Below are positions 8,677 to 16,593 of a stretch of DNA of 64,000 nt, one piece after another. A program made the position numbers and the translations under genes. Origin of the DNA: Eubacterium sp. (GTDB lineage Bacteria; Bacillota; Clostridia; Lachnospirales; Lachnospiraceae); the NCBI GenBank assembly GCA_017437905.1, contig JAFRWY010000040.1, forward strand, positions 33,299 through 97,298, given 5' to 3'. The notes beneath the pieces were generated by a model. That model had not been told where the DNA came from, ran no database searches, and saw only the letters and a list, made by a program, of their open reading frames with translations. Position 1 is the first letter of the stretch, and each line of letters starts with the position of its first letter.

Positions 8677-9483
8677 TTACCATGTATTCTTTATTACGTC
8701 CCCTTTGCTATACAGCGTCCCCTTTACATCTTCCCGCAGTGGCGTGAGCTGGTTCTGCTTCACCATATAAGCGATATTTTGGCGGGAACATCCGAGCAGG
8801 GAACAGCTTTCCGATGTATCCAGCGTATTCCTTTTCACGAAGGACACAAAATCGCTTCGCCTCAGCGGAATCTGTTCTCCGGTGGCATAAAGTCCGGTAG
8901 CCGGAAGATCTATGGAATCATTAAAGGTCACAAAATAACCTCCGGTTCCGATTTTACAGGATCGATACAGACTGTCATTCGTTAAAACCGCATCCATTCC
9001 TTCGATGGAATCAAATTTAGAAAGCTCCGACCGCTTCACCTTCCGTATCGTTTCATCCGCAAAGAAAATGAGAAGCGCTTCATCCTCTGTAATAAAACAT
9101 TCTACAACATTTTTCTTCATCCGCTCGGTCACATAATCCGGCAGCTCACTCAGTCTGCGTATGGCAAGGCTATCCTGAGAGCACCGCCCCTCCGCAATCT
9201 CGAGGATCTTCATTTCATCATAGGATCCGAGCTTATGATTCCTGAGGATAGCATCTATATTCTGCCTGTCGCTCGGAACAACCCTTGCCATAACCCAGAG
9301 CCGACTGATATCCCGCGGAATGGAGTAGATTCCTTCTCTGACATAACGGGAGAACAGGATCGGGGCAGTCCATTCATCCAGAGAAGCAGAAAGCTCAATC
9401 AGAAACGTATGCTCCTTTTCATAATACAGCAATACCCCTACCGATAAAAGATCTTCTTCATTTATGATCTCGTAAATCTTCAT
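8677..9483 (-). CDS. DUF2442-like and HTH protein, putative antitoxin/autorepressor of the HipA-like kinase
   Basis: A 268-residue protein with three parts: an unrecognised N-terminal region (1-125), a DUF2442-like beta-rich segment at about 128-215 containing ALLIFFADETIRKV, and a C-terminal excisionase/MerR-like helix-turn-helix (221-266) with LLGCSRQNIAYMVKQ as the likely recognition region. The ATG at 9483 was chosen because it overlaps the upstream kinase gene by 26 bases, which fits translational coupling, and because residues upstream of it do not look like protein. By context it would be the DNA-binding partner of the kinase and the probable reader of the two palindromes upstream. The antitoxin role is inferred. 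Base composition appears more AT-rich than in neighbouring genes. Confidence 0.75.
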   Translation of the reverse strand: MKIYEIINEEDLLSVGVLLYYEKEHTFLIELSASLDEWTAPILFSRYVREGIYSIPRDISRLWVMARVVPSDRQNIDAILRNHKLGSYDEMKILEIAEGRCSQDSLAIRRLSELPDYVTERMKKNVVECFITEDEALLIFFADETIRKVKRSELSKFDSIEGMDAVLTNDSLYRSCKIGTGGYFVTFNDSIDLPATGLYATGEQIPLRRSDFVSFVKRNTLDTSESCSLLGCSRQNIAYMVKQNQLTPLREDVKGTLYSKGDVIKNTW

Positions 9484-10282
9484 ACACCTTATACCTTTTT
9501 GATAGCATCTCCCAGATCTTTTGAAAATAAATATCCGACAGCGTACCATCCAATCCGTAAAACAGAAGCTCCCGATCCGCATCCTTCAACCCTGAGGAAA
9601 ATACATCTCCGGCATCGGATATCCGTTGCAGGTTTTCAAAACAGGACTTACTCCCGATATAATTGTTGCACCTCCTGTCCTCCATCACATCAAACCGCTC
9701 CGCCTCATCCTCCGACATGCAGGAACAAAGAAGGGACAATCCATGATCAAACATGGGGGCCATCCGGAGCTCATGCAAACGGGAATTGCTCAGAATCTCA
9801 ATATTTCCTCCGTGTCTGTCCCGATTCAGGATAAGATAATCCACAGCGATCATCTGATCGACTGTACGCTTCCATCCGTTTCTGACGCAGAATTCATAGT
9901 GATCTTCTCCGGGGTTCGCGTTCACCCTGTAATAATCATCGAGCGCCGCCTTGCTTTCCCCCTGGCTTTTGAAATCCTCAGAAGAACAAAGCCAGGTACG
10001 GAACCGCCTTCCATCCACCCGGATATCCGCGTGGATCAGTTCATATTCCAGATGCTCCACTCCAAGGATCGTAAGAAGCCTGTCCACAATGATCTCGTTG
10101 ATGCACTCATGACCGATCACACCGTACTCCGGATCAAAGTTGGACAGCTTGTAATACTTCTTCTTTTCCCCGATCACGGACCGGGCCTTAAGGAAGGTAC
10201 CGGCCGTTCCGCTGGATCCCCGAATATGCGACCACTTCAGATAGGTCAGATCCTGCACCTCTTTTGTAACATCCTTACGCAT
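9458..10282 (-). CDS. Compact HipA-like Ser/Thr kinase, putative toxin
   Basis: HipA kinases are toxins that phosphorylate translation factors such as aminoacyl-tRNA synthetases. This 274-residue version keeps a Gly-rich loop RGSSGTAGTFLKA (21-33), a candidate ATP Lys in YYKLS (45), the catalytic loop LILNRDRHGGN with N153, D155, H157 and N160, and a metal-binding DHG at 179-181. It is much shorter than classical HipA (about 440 residues) and seems to lack the N-terminal subdomain, as in HipT-type proteins. The ATG at 10282 is preferred over one nine codons upstream because GAGGAG lies seven to eight bases before it. The gene precedes its HTH partner, the reverse of hipBA order. The exact target cannot be read from sequence. 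Confidence 0.82.
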   Translation of the reverse strand: MRKDVTKEVQDLTYLKWSHIRGSSGTAGTFLKARSVIGEKKKYYKLSNFDPEYGVIGHECINEIIVDRLLTILGVEHLEYELIHADIRVDGRRFRTWLCSSEDFKSQGESKAALDDYYRVNANPGEDHYEFCVRNGWKRTVDQMIAVDYLILNRDRHGGNIEILSNSRLHELRMAPMFDHGLSLLCSCMSEDEAERFDVMEDRRCNNYIGSKSCFENLQRISDAGDVFSSGLKDADRELLFYGLDGTLSDIYFQKIWEMLSKRYKVYEDLRDHK

Positions 10283-10321
10283 AATCCACTCCTCACATTG
10301 CGGAGACATTCATTAAAACAA

Positions 10322-10381
10322 ATTTGACGCACGTCAAATATCTGCGTTTCATTATATCGCAATATTTGACGCGCGTCAAAT
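10322..10381 (-). promoter_or_regulatory. Toxin-antitoxin promoter with two palindromic operators
   Basis: Two near-identical 18-bp palindromes lie at 10322-10339 (ATTTGACGCACGTCAAAT) and 10364-10381 (ATTTGACGCGCGTCAAAT, perfect). Their centres are 42 bp apart, four helical turns. On the minus strand the distal palindrome contains the -35 box TTGACG (10374-10379). A 17-bp spacer leads to a perfect -10 box TATAAT (10351-10356), and the proximal palindrome covers about +5 to +22. This is the layout of a tightly autoregulated promoter for the kinase/HTH pair. Confidence 0.85.
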
Positions 10382-10411
10382 TCATTTTATTTTCAAACCC
10401 ACATCTGAACA

Positions 10412-10567
10412 CTACGGATTCATGCATACTCCATCGGCTCCGAACTTGTATTCTTTTCCGCTGATGGTTCTGGTCGCACCTGTTACCATAGCCCCATCTC
10501 TTCCGAGGTAGTACCAGTTGTCCTGGCAGTGCAGCCAACCGGTCTTCATAGCTCCATTCCCTGTATC
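10412..10567 (-). pseudogene. 3' remnant of a cell-wall-binding repeat protein
   Basis: In one minus-strand frame this stretch reads as the end of a choline/glucan-binding repeat protein: DTGNGAMKTGWLHCQDNWYY, then LGRDGAMVTG and KEYKFGADGVCMNP followed by TAG. The repeat pattern (Gly-Trp, Trp-Tyr-Tyr-Leu, Gly-Ala-Met) is the same as in the C-terminus of the secreted peptidase at 46010-48520. Homology stops abruptly near 10567, where the remnant of another gene on the opposite strand begins. The 5' part of the gene is missing. Confidence 0.7.
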
Positions 10568-10704
10568 ATGGATATGGATTGAAAAACATTGAGCAAATTG
10601 TTGACGAGCAAAGCGGCATCATTCTGATCGATAATGACAACGAAGATGATTTTCGGTCAACATCTCCATCCCTATCACCAATCCTGCAAAAAGACAATTC
10701 CTAA
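10567..10704 (+). pseudogene. 3' remnant of a GHKL-type histidine kinase (AgrC-like)
   Basis: On the plus strand the frame reads HGYGLKNIEQIVDEQSGII followed by an acidic tail and TAA at 10702. The Gly-Tyr-Gly-Leu-Lys-Asn-Ile motif is the last ATP-binding box of GHKL/AgrC-type sensor kinases. An in-frame TAG lies just upstream (10549-10551), and the recognisable part starts exactly where the opposite-strand cell-wall-binding remnant ends, so the rest of the kinase was lost at this junction. Confidence 0.6.
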
Positions 10705-10723
10705 CCCTGAAATAGCGCGAATC

Positions 10724-11227
10724 CTAACTGTCTCTTGCCCAGGACAGCCGGTGCAGCTCGCCTTCCCCCTCCAGCCCCGGGAAGTCCAGCTGGCGCAGGG
10801 CTTCGTAGGTTACAATGGAAACGGCGTTTGCCAGATTGAGGGACCGTTCCTCCGGAAGCATGGGGATGCGGATGCACTTCTCCGGGTGCTGCACCAGGAT
10901 TTCTTCCGGGATGCCGGCGCTTTCCTTTCCGAACATGAGGAAGCAGTCCTCCGTATACTTCACGTCGGAGTATCGTTGCTTAGCCTTCGTTGTGGCATAG
11001 AATATCTTCGCACCAGGATTCCGTTCCATAAAGTCATGATAATCCATATAGCGCGTAACATCGAGCCGGTCCCAATAATCGAGGCCGGCTCTTCGTATCA
11101 TCTTCTCATTCAAATGAAATCCCAGCGGCTCGATCAGATGCAGCCGGGCTCCCGTGATCACACAGGTTCTGCCGATGTTGCCCGTATTCGCAGGCATTTC
11201 GGGTTCGTAGAGGACTATATTTAACAT
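10724..11227 (-). CDS. trmL: tRNA (cytidine/uridine-34 2'-O)-methyltransferase TrmL
   Basis: A SPOUT-fold RNA methyltransferase that modifies the wobble base of certain leucine tRNAs using S-adenosylmethionine. The family hallmarks are all present: MLNIVLYEPEMPANTGNIGR at the start, LHLIEPLGFHL, DYWDRLDV, the loop LMFGKESAGIPEEI with the knot Gly, and IPMLPEERSLNLANAVSIV at the knotted C-terminus. The length of 167 residues is slightly above the family norm (about 155) because of a short tail. It is transcribed away from the aminotransferase gene in the same direction. Confidence 0.93.
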   Translation of the reverse strand: MLNIVLYEPEMPANTGNIGRTCVITGARLHLIEPLGFHLNEKMIRRAGLDYWDRLDVTRYMDYHDFMERNPGAKIFYATTKAKQRYSDVKYTEDCFLMFGKESAGIPEEILVQHPEKCIRIPMLPEERSLNLANAVSIVTYEALRQLDFPGLEGEGELHRLSWARDS

Positions 11228-11278
11228 ATGTTCACTCCAACATATTGAATCGGATCTGATATTTCAGAGATTTTTTCA

Positions 11279-11318
11279 ATGATTTTTGAGCCAAAATACA
11301 AACTTTTTCAAAAATCAT
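11279..11318. repeat. Inverted repeat overlapping the aminotransferase stop codon
   Basis: Perfect 11-bp arms ATGATTTTTGA (11279-11289) and TCAAAAATCAT (11308-11318) flank an 18-base loop. The right arm contains the TGA stop of the aminotransferase. Without a following T-run it is not a standard intrinsic terminator; it may act as a transcript-end hairpin. Confidence 0.5.
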
Positions 11319-12478
11319 CCTCTCAGCTTGCGGATGAAACGTGACATCCGGTCCATCGCCTCTCTCAGCTGGTCGATGGAATATGCATACGAGATTCTGA
11401 GGAATCCTTCGCCGCAGTCGCCAAATGCATTTCCGGGCACAACCGCCAGCTCTTCTTCCCGGAGCAGGGTGGTTGCAAAATCATCACTGGACATACCGAA
11501 TTCCTTAATGCACGGGAACATATAGAAGGCTCCCTTCGGCTCGAAGCAGGGAAGACCCATCACTTCGAACTGCTTCATGAGGAAATGTCTGCGCTTATCA
11601 TAAGATTCCCGCATATGGTGGATGTCCTTCTCACCGTTCTTGATCGCCTCGACCGCCGCATACTGGCTGGTGGTGGGTGCACACATGATGCAGAACTGAT
11701 GGATCTTCGTCATCTCCTTCGCGATCACCTCGGGGGCAAGCGCATAACCAAGACGCCAGCCGGTCATGGCATACGCCTTGGAGAAGCCGTTGATCACGAT
11801 GGTCCGTTCCTCCATCCCGGGTATGGCAGCGATGGATGCATGAGGTGCATCTCCGTAGGTCAGCTCGCTGTAGATCTCATCCGAGATCACGTAAAGATCA
11901 TACTTAATCGCCAGCTCCGCGATGGGAAGAAGCTCCTCCCTGGTCATGATGGCTCCTGTCGGGTTGTTCGGGAAGGACAGTACCAGAGCCTTGGTCTTCT
12001 CTGTGATGGCACTCTCCAGTTCCTCAGCCGTCAGCTTGAACTGATTCTCATTCTTCAGGGACAGGGTTACGGGAACGCCTCCTGCCAGGGCCACACATGG
12101 TACATAACTGACATAGCTGGGTTCCGGAATGATCACCTCATCCCCCGGTTCCAGCAGCGCACGGATTGCAAGATCGATGCCCTCGCTTCCGCCCACGGTG
12201 ATCAGCGCTTCCTTTGCCGGATTCCTGTGGACGCCGTACTTTGTAGCGTACCATTTGCAGATCTCCTCACGAAGCTCCATAAGACCGGAGTTGGATGTAT
12301 AGAAGGTTCGTCCCTTCTCCAGGGTATAGATACCCTCATCACACACATGCCAGGGGGTGTCGAAGTCCGGCTCACCTACACCCAGGGAGATTGCATCCGG
12401 CATCTCGCTTACGATGTCGAAGAACTTCCGGATTCCGGAGGGTTTCATGTCAAGAACTGTCTGATTTAACGGTTTCAT
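11315..12478 (-). CDS. Class I/II PLP-dependent aminotransferase (aspartate/aromatic type)
   Basis: A 387-residue fold-type I aminotransferase. Visible features are the N-terminal SLGVGEPDFDTPWHV, the substrate/PLP region SEGIDLAIRAL, the Asn/Pro cluster LSFPNNPTGAIMT, the PLP-phosphate and Asp segment YVISDEIYSELTYG, the Schiff-base Lys in INGFSKAYAMTGWRLGY, and the C-terminal Arg in FLRISYAYS. It resembles the PatA/AspC-like subgroup, so an aspartate or aromatic amino acid:2-oxoglutarate role is likely, but the substrate cannot be fixed. An Lrp-type regulator gene lies immediately upstream on the same strand, a recurrent pairing that suggests amino-acid-responsive control. Confidence 0.9.
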   Translation of the reverse strand: MKPLNQTVLDMKPSGIRKFFDIVSEMPDAISLGVGEPDFDTPWHVCDEGIYTLEKGRTFYTSNSGLMELREEICKWYATKYGVHRNPAKEALITVGGSEGIDLAIRALLEPGDEVIIPEPSYVSYVPCVALAGGVPVTLSLKNENQFKLTAEELESAITEKTKALVLSFPNNPTGAIMTREELLPIAELAIKYDLYVISDEIYSELTYGDAPHASIAAIPGMEERTIVINGFSKAYAMTGWRLGYALAPEVIAKEMTKIHQFCIMCAPTTSQYAAVEAIKNGEKDIHHMRESYDKRRHFLMKQFEVMGLPCFEPKGAFYMFPCIKEFGMSSDDFATTLLREEELAVVPGNAFGDCGEGFLRISYAYSIDQLREAMDRMSRFIRKLRG

Positions 12479-12591
12479 TGTGTGTCCTTTCTGTTATCAG
12501 TACTCCTGCCGGGCACGATCATACCCCGCCATTCATGGCCTCTCCGAATGTTTTGCATTCATCGATGCTGCGGATGTGCATGGCTCGTGGC

Positions 12592-13080
12592 CTACGGCAT
12601 GATCTGTATCCGCTCGTCTGCGCCGCGGGTTTCACCGAGGATCACGTTATGATCCTTATACTTCTTCAATACAAAGAAGGTAGATGTGGAGAGTACGGTC
12701 TCCATCGGCGCGATCTTCTCATAAACAAAATGGGAAATATCCTTCATGGACTCTCCCTCGATGGTCAGTACCAGATCATGACTGGCACCGGACATAAGAT
12801 ACACGGAATCCACCTCTTCGAAACGGCTGATCCGCTCTGCGATCCGGTCGAAACCTTCCCCACGCACCGGAGAGATCTTCACTCCGATCTGTGCCATAAC
12901 CTTCTCGTCATTGGCCTTCTCCCAGTTGATCACGGCGCTGTAACCGCAAATGATCTTCTCCTTCTCCATCTCCGAGATTGCCGCTGCCACTTCCTCCTCG
13001 GACGCGCCGATCATGGCTGCGATATCCGCTGCCGAAAGACGGCTGTTCTTTTCGAGGATTTTCAGGATTTCTTCTTTCAT
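12592..13080 (-). CDS. Lrp/AsnC-family transcriptional regulator
   Basis: A 162-residue regulator. An N-terminal helix-turn-helix (about residues 5-50, LSAADIAAMIGASEEEVAAA) is followed by the linker sequence IICGYSAVINW typical of Lrp proteins and by an RAM ligand-binding domain with VDSVYLMSGASHDLVL. The family binds amino acids and forms octameric DNA-wrapping assemblies. AAGGAAC precedes the start. The aminotransferase gene follows 113 bases downstream on the same strand and is the likely target, together with its own gene. The Ala-rich stretch in the DNA-binding domain is normal for the helices. Confidence 0.9.
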   Translation of the reverse strand: MKEEILKILEKNSRLSAADIAAMIGASEEEVAAAISEMEKEKIICGYSAVINWEKANDEKVMAQIGVKISPVRGEGFDRIAERISRFEEVDSVYLMSGASHDLVLTIEGESMKDISHFVYEKIAPMETVLSTSTFFVLKKYKDHNVILGETRGADERIQIMP

Positions 13081-13178
13081 ACCCTTGTTCCTTTCTATCG
13101 TTCCCGGCTTCCTTCCCTGCGTACTTCCGCAGAGGACCGGATAACTTCGTTCATCATGTAATATCAGACACGCTTCAT

Positions 13179-14579
13179 CTACGTTTCAGGGCTCCGGGCT
13201 TCCTCAAATGCATCCCCGTCCGGCAGGTTCAGATATCGTTCCATATGGAAATTCTCCGCAGTCACAAGCCGGGCCTTCTCCTTCGTAAGCTGTCCCGCAT
13301 ATGCCCATGGAAATGATCCGCCGCTCCGTCCGTCAGCCCCCGGATCTGCATCCGGCTGAGTCTTCCGGATCGTCATGCTTCCCTCAAATTCGGCTGCCGT
13401 ATCCTCCGGAACCACTGCCAGCAGTCCGCCGGTTCCCAGAAGAAGGTACGGATTGATCTCCAGCGCCTCCGAAAGTTCGATCACGCTTTGCCGGACAGTC
13501 AGTCCCTCATGCCTTACGTGAATCCCGCAGCCGGCCGCTTCCGCCAGCTGGTAGAGCGCCGCATGAACACCTCCGTTTGAAACATCATGCAGAAATACCG
13601 CTCCTGCCTCCAGCGCCGCTGCCGCCTTCTCCTGTACGGAATAATCTTCAACCCCGTATTCCATGGTTTCGATATAGCTTTCCGGGAAATGCCGGCGCAG
13701 TTCTTCCCGGCGGCTCCTCGCCAGAAGATCCGCCCCAAGGCATCCCACCTCTCCGAGAAAATATACCCGGTCACCGGGTGCCGGTTTCCGCAGTAACCCG
13801 GATGCAGCATTTGCCGAACCGGGAGATTCCTCTTCCGTTCCCGCCGGCCGGTTCTGCACACGCTCGCCATCCGACGCTTCTCCGTCCTGCACACGCTCGC
13901 CATCCGGCGCTTCTCCGTCCTGCACATGCTCACCATCCGGCGCTTCTCCGTCCTGCACACGCTCGCCATCCGGCGCTTCTCCGTCCTGCACACGCTCGCT
14001 ATCCGACGGTTCTCCGTCCTGCACACGCTCGCCATCCGACGGTTCTCCGTCCTGCACATGCTCACCGGCCGGCAGGCGTCCCGTCAGAACCACCTGCACC
14101 AGACAGTCCGTGCCTTCCAGGAAATGTACCGTATTTCCGCCTACGATGGGACAGCTTCGCTCCGCGGCAAACTGTGCGAGCCGCTGCATCTCCCTTCGGA
14201 TCCTGCTCTCGGGGCAGGACATCCCCGCCACCAGAAGCACCTGTGCGGCCACGATCCTTCCCGCGTTCTGCCGTTTCGACACATCATCCGGTGACACGCC
14301 GGTAGCAAATATGCCCTTCGTCGCCAGCTGATTCTCGGCCGTGATCCATGCCGCCTCCCCAGCTGTCAACGGATAATCCTCCGGAAAACGGGAAGTGGGC
14401 TGAGCGCCCACTGCCTGTATCTCTGTAATGTCTCCATTTTGAAAGATGGCTGCGTCGTAACCGATCGCAGCCCCTTCCAAAACTCCCTCCGGCTTACGGC
14501 GAATATGCTTCAGCACACTTTGCCGGAGCATCCGTCCCAAGGCCGGTTTGAAATATGAATTATTCATAGTTTGTTTCAC
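13179..14579 (-). CDS. AIR synthase-related (PurM/HypE-like) protein with internal 11-residue repeats
   Basis: A 466-residue member of the PurM/HypE ATP-binding superfamily. The N-terminal half has GYDAAIFQNGD and the conserved GVSPDDVSKR region; the C-terminal half has GAVFLHDVSNGGVHAALYQLA and LLLGTGGLLAVVPED as in HypE. No [NiFe] hydrogenase genes are nearby, so a HypE role is not supported and the reaction is unknown. Between the two halves (about residues 172-245) sit six copies plus part of a seventh of an 11-residue unit related to GERVQDGEAPD. The start used is GTG at 14579; an ATG four codons later is possible. Confidence 0.8.
   Translation of the reverse strand: MKQTMNNSYFKPALGRMLRQSVLKHIRRKPEGVLEGAAIGYDAAIFQNGDITEIQAVGAQPTSRFPEDYPLTAGEAAWITAENQLATKGIFATGVSPDDVSKRQNAGRIVAAQVLLVAGMSCPESRIRREMQRLAQFAAERSCPIVGGNTVHFLEGTDCLVQVVLTGRLPAGEHVQDGEPSDGERVQDGEPSDSERVQDGEAPDGERVQDGEAPDGEHVQDGEAPDGERVQDGEASDGERVQNRPAGTEEESPGSANAASGLLRKPAPGDRVYFLGEVGCLGADLLARSRREELRRHFPESYIETMEYGVEDYSVQEKAAAALEAGAVFLHDVSNGGVHAALYQLAEAAGCGIHVRHEGLTVRQSVIELSEALEINPYLLLGTGGLLAVVPEDTAAEFEGSMTIRKTQPDADPGADGRSGGSFPWAYAGQLTKEKARLVTAENFHMERYLNLPDGDAFEEARSPET
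13854..14066 (-). repeat. In-frame minisatellite, 33-bp unit, about 6.4 copies
   Basis: Units begin at 13854, 13887, 13920, 13953, 13986 and 14019, with a partial one at 14052. Copies differ by a few substitutions, which produce the residue changes His/Arg, Pro/Ala and Ser/Pro in the encoded 11-residue unit. Because the unit is a multiple of three, copy-number change leaves the host reading frame intact. It is contiguous, without spacers, and so is not a CRISPR array. Confidence 0.95.
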
Positions 14580-14650
14580 TTTTGTTCTCTATCCGCTCGG
14601 CAATATCCTTCGTTCAAGGAAATGTTACCGGGAACAGCTTCTGCAGATCA

Positions 14651-16222
14651 TCATTCCGGAAGATCTTCTCCGGGGTTTCCTCCGGGTCCCTCCGGATCTC
14701 CGGGCTCTTCCGGCTGTTCCTGACCGCCGGGTTCCTCCGGACCTCCCGGTCCTCCCGGGCCTTCCGGATCTCCGGGTTCCTCCGGCTGTTCCTGACCGCC
14801 GGGTTCTTCCGTATCCTCGATTGCTTCCGTGACCTCGGTCTCCTCCGTGGTCTCACTTTCTTCCGTGGATTCCGCTTCGGGTCCCTTCTTGATCTTCTTC
14901 GGCGTTGCGCTGTATTCGCTCCGGTTGATCAGAACACTGTCCTGCAGCTCGCCGTCATAGTAAACATATTTCCAAAGCTCTGTCCGGTAACCGGTCTTAC
15001 CGTTGGATACGACCTCCTCGGTCCCCGGCGCCATTTCCGGATCCACCGTAACCTCATCCTCCGGAGGATCGATCTTCTCCACGATGTTGTTATCAAATTC
15101 GATCGTTCTTCTCGGATCACGGTATTCATGTCCGTAAATGTTGGCGGTGATATATCCCTCATCCCGGTTGCAGTCGATCTCAATATAGATCGGGTATTCC
15201 AGATTGTTCCGGAAGATCAGATCCAGATAACCGCCTGCCATGGTTGCATCATAGGACAGCGGTACGTATGATACCGGAAGTCCGTGATAATCACGCTTCA
15301 CGATCTCCACCTCTGCCCAGAGCAGGGCATTGTACAGTGTGGTGGACATCTGGCAGACACCGCCGCCGATTCCCTGTACCACCTCATTGTTTACAAATAC
15401 ACCGGCCATGGCATAACCGTTATAATCCTCGATGGGATCGATGGTATAATATGTGGATACCTCTTCTCCCGGATATACGATCTTACCGTTCATCAGCTCG
15501 GATGCACGGGCGATGTTCTGATTTCTTCCGCTGTCCCCGCTGCCGAATTCGGTGGTGTAGGTTCCCAGCAGATCTGTAATATAGGACAGCGCTTCCGTCT
15601 GTCCGTTCTCATTGTTCACGATCACCAGCGGGATCTCCAGTTCGGAATGATCCCAGTCGGTGGAAAGTACGGCATCTACCGCTTTGGTTGTGGCTTCCGC
15701 ATCCAGACGCACGCTCTTCTCTCCGGGCACGACCGATACCTCGGTCTTGCTCTTCTTGATCAGCTTTGCATCCTCGGAACCATCGAACACTTTCTTCAGC
15801 TGGTCGTTGACCAGAGTCTTGATCCGTGCATTGCTGACCGATCTCCGGATTCCCACATCCAGTGCCTGATCCGTCTGCTGCTCTCTGTAACGCTTCAGGA
15901 TGCTTCCCGCATTTCCGTAGCCGGCCGCCTCACGGACCGCACCGTCCACATCACCGAAGAAACCCAGTTCTCCCAGCGTAGTCTCCACATCGCCATACTC
16001 ACTGGTCAGCTTGATAGCCACTTCCTTCAGCTGTGTCTCGCGTTTCTCCAGCATGTTCCGGGCCTGTGCTTCCGAGTAACCGCCCAGGTTCATGCCATCC
16101 ACGGAGATGCACTCCTGAATCGTCAGTCCGGCCGGAGCCGCCTCTATGGGGGCCGGCACATAAATCAAAAGGAACGCAGCCACCAGCAGAGCCGTAAGCA
16201 GACATCTTCCTCTTCTCTTCAT
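14651..16222 (-). CDS. Exported VanW-family protein with Pro/Glu/Gly-rich tail
   Basis: A 523-residue secreted or membrane-anchored envelope protein. A signal/anchor segment covers residues 5-28, then a peptidoglycan-binding-4-like region (about 35-215). The VanW domain (about 230-370) contains GDSGRNQNIARASELMNGK, YPGEEVSTYYTI, VQGIGGGVCQMSTTLYNA and YDATMAGGYLDL. A G5-like segment follows (YRTELWKYVYYDGEL). The tail from about 445 is Glu/Thr- then Pro/Gly-rich, and the block GGQEQPEEPGDPEGPGG occurs twice. VanW domains are found in vancomycin clusters and widely in clostridial envelope proteins; the biochemical role is not established. Downstream of a small membrane protein gene on the same strand. 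Confidence 0.88.
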   Translation of the reverse strand: MKRRGRCLLTALLVAAFLLIYVPAPIEAAPAGLTIQECISVDGMNLGGYSEAQARNMLEKRETQLKEVAIKLTSEYGDVETTLGELGFFGDVDGAVREAAGYGNAGSILKRYREQQTDQALDVGIRRSVSNARIKTLVNDQLKKVFDGSEDAKLIKKSKTEVSVVPGEKSVRLDAEATTKAVDAVLSTDWDHSELEIPLVIVNNENGQTEALSYITDLLGTYTTEFGSGDSGRNQNIARASELMNGKIVYPGEEVSTYYTIDPIEDYNGYAMAGVFVNNEVVQGIGGGVCQMSTTLYNALLWAEVEIVKRDYHGLPVSYVPLSYDATMAGGYLDLIFRNNLEYPIYIEIDCNRDEGYITANIYGHEYRDPRRTIEFDNNIVEKIDPPEDEVTVDPEMAPGTEEVVSNGKTGYRTELWKYVYYDGELQDSVLINRSEYSATPKKIKKGPEAESTEESETTEETEVTEAIEDTEEPGGQEQPEEPGDPEGPGGPGGPEEPGGQEQPEEPGDPEGPGGNPGEDLPE

Positions 16223-16249
16223 ATCCTCATCTCTTTTCCGGGACGATCC

Positions 16250-16360
16250 CTAAAATGCAGTCACAAGCAGTCCGATCACCATGCCTGCCACCAGCAGAAT
16301 ACAGATGACAGCTGCGATGATCCGTGTGCTTTTCTTATTCTTCTTGCTGAAATCTACCAT
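16250..16360 (-). CDS. Small single-pass membrane protein (36 residues)
   Basis: A short open frame with a strong ribosome site (AGAAGGAG, about eight bases before ATG) encodes MVDFSKKNKKSTRII followed by one hydrophobic helix (AAVICILLVAGMVIGLLV) and a stop. The basic N-terminus would stay in the cytoplasm. The pattern resembles small DUF4044-type membrane proteins of Firmicutes, but the match is general. It lies 27 bases ahead of the VanW gene and is probably co-transcribed with it. Confidence 0.7.
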   Translation of the reverse strand: MVDFSKKNKKSTRIIAAVICILLVAGMVIGLLVTAF

Positions 16361-16477
16361 TTTCAACTCCTTCTCAATGTATGTCACGCGCGTGTATCGT
16401 GTCCCTGCATAAATGCCAGGGGATTCTCCGTCCGAAATGACATATCATATGTCTATACTTAGTTCCATCCATGTTAT

Positions 16478-16506
16478 GTTCTACACGTTTCTTCTGCAAT
16501 TGTCAA
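16478..16506 (-). promoter_or_regulatory. Possible sigma-A promoter for the small protein/VanW operon
   Basis: On the minus strand TTGACA (16501-16506) is followed after 17 bases by TAGAAC (16478-16483). The -35 is perfect, the -10 is weak. The rest of the gap between 16361 and 16593 shows no gene. Confidence 0.4.
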
Positions 16507-16593
16507 ATCATTTAATGGATTCTTCACAGAATTCCGTAAATGTGCCGACGCCCGGAGATTCACGTGCTGCTTTTTGGTGATTTTGTATGATGG

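Noticed and set aside
13854-14066. Possible CRISPR array
   Set aside because: Units are contiguous, lie in frame in a coding region, and have no unique spacers; no cas genes are present.
13514-14305. Repeat-rich open frames in other phases of the 33-bp repeat
   Set aside because: A repeat whose unit is a multiple of three stays open in several frames. Only the frame continuous with the PurM/HypE-like motifs is supported.
13179-14579. Assignment as hydrogenase maturation factor HypE
   Set aside because: The fold signature fits, but no hydrogenase or other hyp gene is nearby and the C-terminal cysteine motif of HypE is absent.
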